NCBI GenBank assembly: GCA_032433765.1
Contig: JAVIAB010000008.1
Span: 37,001,991-37,065,990, forward strand
Source: Megaustenia siamemsis
Taxonomy: Eukaryota > Mollusca > Gastropoda > Stylommatophora > Ariophantidae
Reading direction: 5' to 3'
Length of the DNA: 64,000 nucleotides
This document shows, in pieces, positions 55,650 through 64,000 of this stretch (position 1 is the stretch's first letter; every line of letters begins with the position of its first letter). The notes beneath the pieces are model-generated. The model searched no databases. It was not told the DNA's origin and saw only the letters and a program-made list of their open reading frames with translations. Made by a program: the position numbers and the translations under genes.

Positions 55650-56530
55650 ACTCCACAGTTCTCAGTTTTCCTCCCCCCTTTCTCCTCCCTTTCATGAGCA
55701 CTTTCCCAGTATGAAGCGATCCCACCACACACTAATATTTCGCAAAGAAACATTCCCCACCCACACCCTCCAAACTTCGCTGGGTCAAGGCCATGGTTCA
55801 GCTGTTGTATTCTAAGTCTAGTTCCTGCAGTGGTGGGCTATGTTAATGTAGAAGACCTAGTATTGCAGTACTTCTAGGATGAATGTCATCCGTCCTCTCT
55901 AGCTGAACCCAGGAAGTCGAGAAGACAGCTGAAGCCGGCCACTTCGCCTGCTCCCTAAAGAACTAATTTCTCCCATAAATAACGTTGCATTTAGATCATT
56001 ATGGTATTCTCCATCTCTGTTTCCACTCTCTACCTCAAGGCTGGCCTTGTTCTGTCTTGTTCATTTTTCCTTGCACAATCCACATAACGACTTCATGTTC
56101 GTGTCAGGATCTTTTCCCAGCAGGTGGACTTATCTGGCTTAGTTGTCTGCCTTATAGTTTTGCGTAAAACAAACAATTGCGGAAAAGAGGGGGTGGGGGT
56201 TGTTAAAAAACAAAAATAACAAAATACAATTCAGTTATTTATAACGGCACTCAGAATAATTCATTAAAAGAATGCTGAAAGCAATAAGGCAACCAGAACC
56301 AGGAATATGCCTCGTGTCCCTTCATTTTAGCACCGATATATATATATACCCAACATGCAATACCAATGATATAACAGCAACCATGTGGATAAGTAGGCAT
56401 GATTTGTTCATTCTGTGACCGTATGTGTTTGTCAAACATTGGTAGATTTAGCCACGAGAGAAGTTGTTCGAGAAAAACAAACCTAAAAAAAAAATACAAA
56501 ATAGCCTCCACTCGGCCGTCTGACAAGACG
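55650..56530. other. Unassigned spacer
   Basis: No repeat family or coding signal recognised apart from short TA runs. Confidence 0.35.
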
Positions 56531-56537
56531 AAAAAGG

Positions 56538-56558
56538 CTTTATATATATATAATATCG

Positions 56559-56613
<55 letters not shown>

Positions 56614-56655
56614 GCTTTATATATATATAATGTCGGTATATATATATATATATAT
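56538..56655. repeat. (TA)n microsatellite with an AAGGCTTTATA motif repeated
   Basis: TA tracts separated by AAGGCTTTATATATATAT and ATATCGGCTTTA, suggesting local duplication. Confidence 0.93.
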
Positions 56656-56954
56656 ACCCACTAAACTTAAATATGAATCAGAGGATATCGAACTTTGAGA
56701 AAAAAAATATAAGCAAATAATTAGGAACCTCGCCTCCCCCTCCCACTTTCTTCCGCATTCTTTCTTCCCCTTCCAGAGTAGAAACGATGTAAATAATTTG
56801 GTTTAAATTAGTTACCAGGCATGTGAATTAGGCTACATGTCACCCTGTTTTTGCAGAGGCCAGTGTAATTTCTTAACTGCTTTGGGATCTTTGTTTGGTT
56901 TAATGTTTGTTTATTAGGGAACTGGATTGAGGAAATGACTGTAAACAAAAGAAA

Positions 56955-57495
56955 AATAAAGAGCCCCCGTCACGCCATGTGGCGTATAGAGAATATTGTG
57001 TTGGTAAGTAAAAGAAGTAGAGCCCCCGTCACGCAAAGTGGCATATAGAGAATATGGTGTTAGTGACCATAATTTTTACAGACTTTCGGCACATTATTTT
57101 TAGGGTAATGTGGTCGGTATTACACCCGTGCCGCTTTACTTTCCCAGAAAAAATCCGGTACCCATTTAAAGCTGGGTGAACCCGGAAGCCGTCGGTCAGG
57201 ATCGAACCCAGCCTCTTGTCCTTTGTAGTCCAGTTCACTAACCACTGAGCTATTGCGGCTCCCTAATATTGTATAAGTGACCATACGTATTATAGACCAT
57301 CGGAACATGATTTTTGGGGGTCATGTTGGTGTTACGCCAGTGCCGCTTAACTTTTCCAGAAAACAATCCTGTATCCATTTAAAGCTGGGTGAACCCGGAA
57401 GCCGTCGGTCAGGATCGAACCCAGCCTCTTGTCCTTGTAGACACTCTTGTAGTCCAGGTCACGTTCACTAACCACTGAGCTATCGCGGCTTCGTG
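56955..57495 (-). mobile_element. SINE-A copy (outer), split by another SINE-A
   Basis: The 3' end (GCCCCCGTCACGCCATGTGG) lies at 56960-57000 and the rest from 57264 to 57495, with head CCACTGAGCTATCGCGGCT at 57472-57490. The B-box region contains a 12-bp local duplication (CTTGTAGACACTCTTGTAG). Confidence 0.85.
57005..57263 (-). mobile_element. SINE-A copy (inner), nested in the outer one
   Basis: A full-length copy from CCCCCGTCACGCAAAGTGGC to GAGCTATTGCGGCTCCC. AATATTGT on both sides (56992-56999 and 57265-57272) is a short target duplication within the outer SINE. Confidence 0.85.
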
Positions 57496-57667
57496 GAAGT
57501 GACTGTGCACTTTCTATTTGATGGAAGTACACTGGAATCGTCGCCTTTGTGCCGTTTAGGACTGCACGGTGGTCGATCTTGTCAACAGAATTCTCCAGAT
57601 CGCTTTGGTAGGAGCTTTGACTGATGAGTGGAACAGATATGGGAGTTTCCGACAGCAGTGGTACATA

Positions 57668-57777
57668 ATAACAGCCGTAAACATTTATTTTTTGTGTTTT
57701 CTGTTCTGTTCATCAAATCTGTTCTGTTGATGAATAGAACAGAAAACACACAAAAAATAAATGTTTACGGCTGTTAT
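57668..57777. repeat. ~110-bp near-perfect palindrome (49/51-bp arms, 10-base loop)
   Basis: ATAACAGCCGTAAACATTTA at the left pairs with TAAATGTTTACGGCTGTTAT at the right. By eye there is one mismatch and one 2-base bulge over the whole arm. It ends about 50 bp before the LINE-X 5' boundary. Confidence 0.92.
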
Positions 57778-57825
57778 TTGTATTGCTATACTCCTGGCTT
57801 TCATTGTTTTTACAATTGACGACAC

Positions 57826-58692
57826 CTTGGGCAGGCCATCCTTGTGCGCAACAATATGGTGGCAGCTGAGGTTGATATGTCTATGTGGAACAATGCAGAA
57901 TTGCAGGTACATGCGGTTAGGGTGCAGACCCCAGTTCATTTCGTGATTGTTAATGTGTATGCCTGTAATGGGAAGGTGAACACACAACAATGGCAGAATC
58001 TCTTCGAATTCGATGAAGAGAATGTCATTTTCTGCGGAGACTTTAATGCTAGAGGAAACCAGTGGGGTAACGTCATAACAAACAAGCAGGGAGAAGACCT
58101 AGAGAACGCACTGGTATCGGCCGATTTAGTGTGCTTGAATGATGGAAGGGCAACAAGAATGGCCACTCGAACAGGGGACTCTGATAGTGTCATAGACCAC
58201 GGAAGTGATCACTATCCATGTGTCCTCCTAATTGAGAAAGGCGGAAATAAAAGCCAGAGAAGAAAGCTCCACACATTCAACTACGAGAAAACAGACCAGG
58301 ACGTCATTAGCAAAATCAGACATAGGAAACGGAGCGCCCCTCGTAGGAGGCAGGAGAGATGGACGCAGCCACCCTGGTGGAATGTAGATGTCGAGGAAGC
58401 TTGGCGGAGCAAGAGACAAACGGTCAAGACATGGCAGAAAGCCAGAAGGTATGGTAGAACACAACCTGAGCTCTTGAAGCGTCTGAAAGTAGAGGTCGAC
58501 CAAAAAATGATGCACTTTAAACTATGCGCTAAGCAGGCTAAGGATGCCAAATGGGATGACTTCTGTAAAAAAAGTGTGCTCAGAAAAATAGCTCGCCACA
58601 TTCTGGCGCCTTCATCAGTGCATGAATGGCACACCACGACACAGAGGTATACCAGACTTTCAGAGCACAGGCCAGATATGGCACAAATCTGA
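57826..58692 (+). pseudogene. LINE-X endonuclease and linker segment
   Basis: It starts within the AP-type endonuclease (AILVRNNMV, VIVNVYACNGKVN), includes the catalytic FCGDFNARGNQWG, and VIDHGSDHYPCVLLI with the SDH signature. A basic linker (PPWWNVDVEEAWRSKRQTVK) leads toward RT. The frame closes at 58692 by a shift; the downstream frame overlaps from 58622. Confidence 0.87.
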
Positions 58693-59266
58693 TGAGAGCA
58701 AAGGGAAGGCCCTGCTTGCCCGCTACATTGAGCAGACGGACCAAAGAAATGAGGCTGTAAGAATGAGGATACGGGGATCACTGTCAAAATTGTGTAAGGA
58801 TGTAAGGCTAGAAGAAGATCTCACAATCACAACCGATACCATTCGCATGACACTTAAAAGGTCACACAACACTGCTCCTGGTCCAGATGGTGTTCGGTAT
58901 GATGACATAGGCGATTTAGCTGTTGACGACTTGACAACACTGGCCAATGAGTTTAATGCCAGTATTCGGAGTGGCCAGATTAAGGAGGAGTGGCTACACA
59001 GCTACTTACTACCGCTACCGAAGCCAAACAAGGACCATTCTCAGATCAGTGCCTACAGAATCATCACAATGCAGAACACTGCGGGCAAGCTGCTGGAGAA
59101 AATAGTTGCCCGTGTCCTCACCTGTCGCTTTGAACAGAAACGCGTATTCCCTTCCACACTCGGAGGTTATAGATATAACAAAGAGACATGGCTCAATGCG
59201 GCAGTATTTGCCTATGATGTCTTCGAAGGCTTCACAGACGAGAGGAGACATGTGCTGCTGCTATAG
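58622..59266 (+). pseudogene. LINE-X RT, fingers region
   Basis: NTAPGPDGVRYDDIGDLAVD, LPLPKPNKDHSQISAYRIIT and MQNTAGKLLEKIVARVL are RT blocks preceding the first catalytic Asp. A frame change near 59255 moves to AAAIDLEDAYNRV. Confidence 0.87.
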
Positions 59267-61068
59267 ATCTGGAGGATGCATACAACAGGGTACCATTTGA
59301 ATATCTCATGCATATGCTTCTCAAACTGGCGGTGAACCCCTTCCTCATTAGATGGATCGCCGCGGCACTGTTTCAGAGGAAGGTGATACTCAGATGTGGA
59401 AGTTGGTCTTCCGAGCCAACATCCATTTGTCCTGGGCTGCCACAAGGCTCACCATTGTCACCAGTTCTATTTAACGTGTACACAATAACGATCACGGCCC
59501 AACAGCTGGATGAGAGGGGAAGAACTATGACTTTTGCTGATGATATTCTGGTATATCGACAGGGAAGAGACAGACGGGGAATCGCCTCCACAATGCAAGA
59601 CGAACTCGATCGCATTTCTTCCTGGTGTGGGGTTTCAGGTGCCTTGGTTAATCCTAATAAAGCATCAGTTTCATGGTTCTCCCTTAACAATCATATCGTT
59701 AATACAACCACACCGGTAGTACGAATGGGAGCTGATGAGGTGACCAGGGACAAGTTGATGACATACCTCGGAGTTAAGTTTGATCGCAGCCTGTGTTTTC
59801 GGGACCACGTCGACCATGTGATAACAAAATCCCGCAAAGGATTAGCCGCCTTGAAGGTCATGGCAGCTGCCAACATCGAGCAGAGGCTACTTATTCTTCT
59901 GTTCCAAGGATTAGTCCTCGCACCAATCGAGTATGCCCTGGTCATTCTTACTGTCAGTACGACTCAAATTGATAGGCTGGAGAAAATACAAAATGAAGCC
60001 ATGCGCATTATCCTGGGATGTACAAGGGACACTCCCTGTGTAGCAATGAGGTATCTTCTTGACTTTCCAACCATGGATGACAGAATTAAGATCTGGAGAG
60101 CACTAGCATACCTGAAGATTAGTACAGATACAGAGCATCCATTGCACCACGTGCTCAACACAGAGAAAGGTACCAGGCTAAAAAGAGGCAAATCATGGGT
60201 GGGCCGGGCAGAAGATATCATCAAACAGGTCTGTGGGCTTACCAATATCAGCGTTGGTGAGGAGTGGATACCGGTGCCTACGTCATTCAAGGGAACTTTC
60301 TCATGTATTGTCACACTCGACAGGAAAAGTAGGGAACAGAACCCGGTCGTGGTTAATGCTGAGGTCAACGGTCTCATCTGCGATAATACCGATGAGAAAG
60401 ATGCAGTCATCTATACAGACGGATCTGTAAGACGACACGAAAGAAGTGCATGGGCATTTACAGCACGCTCAGCAGGCAGAATAGCCAAGGAAGACAGTGG
60501 TGCATACGCCATGACCACGAGTAGCATGACAATGGAGGTGATGGCAGTGACCAAGGCATTCAAATGGTTAGAGTCACAAGACTACATCCACGCATGTATA
60601 CTGAGTGATTCGATGAGCATGATAAAAAAAGTGGAGGCGGGCTATGTACGCATGCAATGGGTAGAGTCGTTGGAGAAATCCAAAATACGTAAGGTCACCT
60701 TTGTCTATGTCCCTGGACATGCGGGAGTACGGGGAAATGAGAGAGCGGACAGGTTGGCTAGCTGCGCTGTCGTTGAGGACGGGCAACCGGTGGATCGGGC
60801 GGACATCATCAATGCCCTTCGAGATGTGGGAAGAGCACAGGACTTCGACAAACACAGATCCACGTCACTTCTTCGGATGATGGAAATGGGAGTTAAGATG
60901 GGCACGGCCAGAAATGAGAAACTTGGTGGCCGTGTAAGAAGACATATCAACCAACATAGAACTGGAGTCGTCAGTCGCTGGACACTGAGGGAATTGCTGA
61001 GGAGGGGATCTGAGCACCTATGGACATGTTCGGAGTGCAATGATGATGACCCGCAAATAACTCAATAA
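59262..61068 (+). pseudogene. LINE-X RT palm/thumb, RNase H and C-terminus
   Basis: Read from 59262 the text is AIDLEDAYNRVPFEYL (first RT Asp), and from the Met at 59308 there are 586 codons. LPQGSPLSPVLFN lies near residues 50-60, MTFADDILVY with catalytic Asps at residues 78-79, and thumb QNEAMRIILGCTRDTPC. The RNase H domain has Asp in VIYTDGS (residue 371), Glu in MTMEVMAV, Asp in ILSDSMSM and Asp in RGNERADRLAS, so its DEDD set is complete. The C-terminus LWTCSECNDDD suggests a partial zinc knuckle. Confidence 0.9.
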
Positions 61069-61261
61069 CTCAATTGCTATTATTATCTTCTACTTCTGAC
61101 CTGCATTGATGCTGTATGATGTAGGGTTCAAGCAAACTGTCGCCTGTATAGTTGAAAGAGATCAATTGATGAAGTCTATCAGCAGTGCCCCAAAGACCCC
61201 CAGGGTTATGGGATGAGGAAGGAAGGTTCAGAATCAATAGAGGAGTGCACTAAAAAGACTT

Positions 61262-61520
61262 GGGAGCCGCGATAGCTCAGTGGTTTGTTAAATGGACTAC
61301 AAAGGACAAGAGGTAAGGTTCGATCCCAACCGACAGCTTCCGGGTTCACCCAGCCTTTAATGGGTACCGGATTTTTTTCTTGGAAAGTAAAGCAGCACGG
61401 GCGTGATACCGACCACATTAACCCAAAAATCATGTGCCGAAGGTCTGTAAAATTTATGGTAACTAACACCATATTCCCTATACGCCACTTGGCGTGACGG
61501 GGACACTTTACTTTTATTTA
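61262..61520 (+). mobile_element. SINE-A, complete copy in plus orientation
   Basis: It reads GGGAGCCGCGATAGCTCAGT (A box), GGTTCGATCCCAACC (B box), GGTTCACCCAGCC, then the core (GTGATACCGACCACATTAAC, CCAAAAATCATGTG) and TATACGCCACTTGGCGTGAC. A poly-T/AATAAA tract follows. It sits at the 3' end of LINE-X. Confidence 0.9.
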
Positions 61521-61524
61521 TTTT

Positions 61525-61970
61525 TTTTTTAATAAAAAGAATGAGTTATTGTATTCTCGGACCTGGAGAAAGAAACTTGGATAGATATGAAAGCTAGATT
61601 TATATTCCCTAGGAATACAATGCATTGCATTTGGCCATAAAAGAGGGCTGAAAGCTAACTGTTGGAACGTTCCAGTACAAACTACCCTGAAAGTAGATTC
61701 TGTGGTCTGTTTTTTTTATATTTAAATAACACTTTTGAGGGAATAAACGTCCTACATTGTGCACATGTCGACGTCAATACGTTTATTATGTACATTTTAG
61801 CAAAGACCTATACAAAATAATAATAATGGACGCGTAAGGCATATTAACATACGTCCATATCACGTGACCGGGGCTATTTTATTGTATTTTTGTGTGTGCG
61901 TGATAAGAGTAATTCAATATATTTTTTATTATCTAACATTAAACATTTACGTAAGTTCAAACTTCATAAG
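61525..61970. other. Unassigned AT-rich spacer
   Basis: No repeat family or coding signal recognised. Confidence 0.4.
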
Positions 61971-61975
61971 ATTAT

Positions 61976-62145
61976 ACAGCTTCAAGGACTCACTGGTGCA
62001 CATCACTGGTTCCCAAACTTCATAAGATTAGACACCTTCAAGGACTCACTGGTGCACATCACTGGTTCCCAAACTTCATAAGATTATACAGCTTCAAGGA
62101 CTCAGTGGTGCACATCAAAATCACTGGTTCCCAAACATTTTTGTC
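61976..62145. repeat. 56-bp tandem repeat containing a hAT-type terminus, 3 copies
   Basis: The unit is CTTCAAGGACTCACTGGTGC, ACATCACTGGTTCCCAAACT, TCATAAGATTATACAG. CACTGGTTCCCAAAC resembles the terminal repeat of many hAT elements. Confidence 0.9.
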
Positions 62146-62200
62146 CCACCGCCACCTTTTGATAAAAAAAAAAAAAAAAAATGCCCACCTCCCCCTTGGA
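62122..62200. mobile_element. hAT-like element end (partial)
   Basis: CACTGGTTCCCAAACATTTT, TGTCCCACCGCCACC is a typical hAT/MITE terminus. I could not find a partner end downstream. Confidence 0.5.
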
Positions 62201-62494
62201 AATCTACCTTAAGCTAACAAAAAAGAAAATAAAGCGATCATAGTTTGTAGCTCTATTATGTACCTATATTTTAACTTACACTCTACATAATACAGTGAAG
62301 AAAGATGGTAAAATAGACACATTGAAGCTTGATATTATACAATTATTGATTAAAATATATAATACAAACAACCACATTACACAAACACACATTAAGATAC
62401 AAAAGATCATATTAAATAAAAAAAATACGAATTAAAAAAAAACACGCCCTAGGAGAAGGATGAACCTGGTAGGCTGCTATCAATTTTGTTAATG

Positions 62495-64000
62495 TTGGGG
62501 TCTAGTTTTGTCAACACCATCCTCTCAAATCACCGGTCTAGTTTTGTCAACACCATCCTATCAAATCACCGGTCTAGTTTTGTCAACATCATCCTATCAA
62601 ATCACCGGTCTAGTTTTGTCAACACCATCCTCTCAAATCACCATGATTAGCTTTAATGTTGGGGTCTAGTTTTGTCAACACCATCCTCTCAAATCACCGG
62701 TCTAGTTTTGTCAACATCATCCTCTCAAATCACCATGATTAGCTTTAATGTTGGGGTCTAGTTTTGTCAACACCATCCTCTCAAATCACCGGTCTAGTTT
62801 TGTCAACACCGTCCTCTCAAATCACCGGTCTAGTTTTGTCAAAATCATCCTCTCAAATCACCATGATTAGCTTTAATGTTGGGGTCTAGTTTTGTCATCA
62901 CCATCCTCTCAAATCACCGGTCTAGTTTTGTCAACATCATCCTCTCAAATCACCATGATTAGCTTTAATGTTGGGGTCTAGTTTTGTCAACACCATCCTC
63001 TCAAATCACCGGTCTAGTTTTGTCAACACCATCCTCTCAAATCACCGGTCTAGTTTTGTCAAAATCATCCTCTCAAATCACCATGATTAGCTTTAATGTT
63101 GGGGTCTAGTTTTGTCAACACCATCCTCTCAAATCACCGGTCTAGTTTTGTCAACATCATCCTCTCAAATCACCATGATTAGCTTTAATGTTGGGGTCTA
63201 GTTTTGTCAAAACCATCCTCTCAAATCACCGGTCTAGTTTTGTCAACATCATCCTCTCAAATCACCATGATTAGCTTTAATGTTGGGGTCTAGTTTTGTC
63301 AACACCATCCTCTCAAATCACCGGTCTAGTTTTGTCAACATCATCCTCTCAAATCACCATGATTAGCTTTAATGTTGGGGTCTAGTTTTGTCAACACCAT
63401 CCTCTCAAATCACCGGTCTAGTTTTGTCAACATCATCCTCTCAAATCACCATGGTTAGCTTTAATGTTGGGGTCTAGTTTTGTCAACACCATCCTCTCAA
63501 ATCACCATGATTAGCTATAATGTTGGGGTCTAGTTTTGTCAACACCATCCTCTCAAATCACCATGATTAGCTTTAATGTTGGGGTCTAGTTTTGTCAACA
63601 CCATCCTCTCAAATCACCATGATTAGCTTTAATGTTGGGGTCTAGTTTTGTCAACACCGTCCTCTTAAATAACCATGAATAGCTTTAATGTTGGGGTCTA
63701 GTTTTGTCAACACCATCCTCTCAAATCACCATGATTAGCTTTAATGTTGGGGTCTAGTTTTGTCAACACCATCCTCTCAAATCACCATGGTTAGCTTTAA
63801 TGTTGGGGTCTAGTTTTGTCAACACCATCCTCTCAAATCACCATGGTTAGGTTTAATGTTGGGGTCTAGTTTTGTCAACACCATCCTCTCAAATCACCAT
63901 GAATAGCTTTAATGTTGGGGTCTAGTTTTGTCAACATCATCCTCTCAAATCACCATGATTAGCTTTAATGTTGGGGTCTAGTTTTGTCAACTCCATCCTC
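62495..64000. repeat. Compound 56/36-bp satellite, continuing past the window end
   Basis: The long unit is CACCATGATTAGCTTTAATG, TTGGGGTCTAGTTTTGTCAA, CACCATCCTCTCAAAT. The short 36-bp unit CACCGGTCTAGTTTTGTCAA, CACCATCCTCTCAAAT lacks the AGCTTTAATG segment. They alternate up to about 63470; beyond that only the long unit is used. Confidence 0.97.

Larger units (their letters stand above)
57826..61260 (+). mobile_element. LINE-X: I-type LINE with endonuclease, RT and RNase H, nearly intact ORF2
   Basis: The element is 5'-truncated in the endonuclease, then continuous to the C-terminus with two frame changes (about 58650-58690 and about 59250). Domains in order: endonuclease, RT, RNase H. 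The 3'UTR runs from 61069 to about 61260, where a SINE-A begins. It is the least decayed retroelement in the window. Components are described separately. Confidence 0.9.

Noticed and set aside
61262..61345. tRNA gene
   Set aside because: A and B boxes are present, but the cloverleaf is imperfect and the same head is attached to a common body in several copies, so it is a SINE.

Overview
This is a eukaryotic genome segment with no prokaryotic features. It is AT-rich and made mostly of non-LTR retrotransposons, SINEs, DNA transposons and minisatellites. The style of the RTE-type reverse transcriptase fragments and of the tRNA-headed SINEs suggests a marine invertebrate, most likely a mollusc and probably a gastropod. 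That placement comes from pattern memory, not a search. Family labels used here (RTE-A to RTE-H, LINE-X/Y/Z, SINE-A to SINE-D) are local to this annotation.

The only host gene I can support is the start of an SLC6-type (sodium/chloride-dependent) transporter on the + strand. Exon 1 (10432-10552) carries a short N-terminus and TM1. Exon 2 (28475-28609) carries the rest of TM1/TM2 up to the FKG motif. Both splice junctions are phase 1 and the join is exact. Intron 1 is about 17.9 kb and full of mobile DNA. I found no third coding exon in the remaining 35 kb.

Layout: 0.1-3.4 kb, LINE-Z (minus) and an RTE-B tail. 3.9-4.9 kb, a hAT-like element with an 8-bp target duplication. 5.7-6.0 kb, a large GTAT microsatellite. 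7-9.4 kb, RTE-A 3' ends and SINE-D. 10.4 kb, SLC6 exon 1. 12.2-13.0 kb, SINE-B and a 48-bp array. 13.26-16.76 kb, a near full-length decayed RTE-A with a TTAA-flanked MITE inside. 19.4-22.2 kb, three consecutive minisatellites (57, 44 and 30 bp). 22.8-24.4 kb, two RTE-D tails. 28.5 kb, SLC6 exon 2. 30.5-32.6 kb, a compound tandem array with an internal inversion. 33.1-34.9 kb, the 5' half of an RTE-A. 35.7-39.3 kb, two arrays and SINEs. 39.8-40.5 kb, a possible solo LTR. 40.6-41.7 kb, an RTE-C fragment between inverted repeats. 43.4-45.6 kb, a 43-bp array associated with a second RTE-C. 47.1-49.8 kb, 42-bp and 24-bp arrays. 49.8-51.9 kb, LINE-Y with a 36-bp array grown inside its RT. 53.84-55.65 kb, a complete Tc1/mariner-superfamily element with unusual DD83E spacing. 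57-57.5 kb, a SINE nested in a SINE. 57.8-61.1 kb, LINE-X (endonuclease, RT, RNase H), the least decayed retroelement here. 62.5-64 kb, a 56/36-bp satellite running off the window.

The most interesting theme is that several minisatellites can be traced to the transposable element that seeded them. The 36-bp array is an in-frame 12-residue expansion of LINE-Y RT. The 54-bp array comes from the RTE-A 3' ORF. The 57-bp unit looks like a fused LINE tail and SINE-A segment. Two- and three-copy duplications within LINE-Y and RTE-A look like early stages of the same process. All retroelement ORFs here are broken by stops or frameshifts. The DD83E element and LINE-X are closest to intact.
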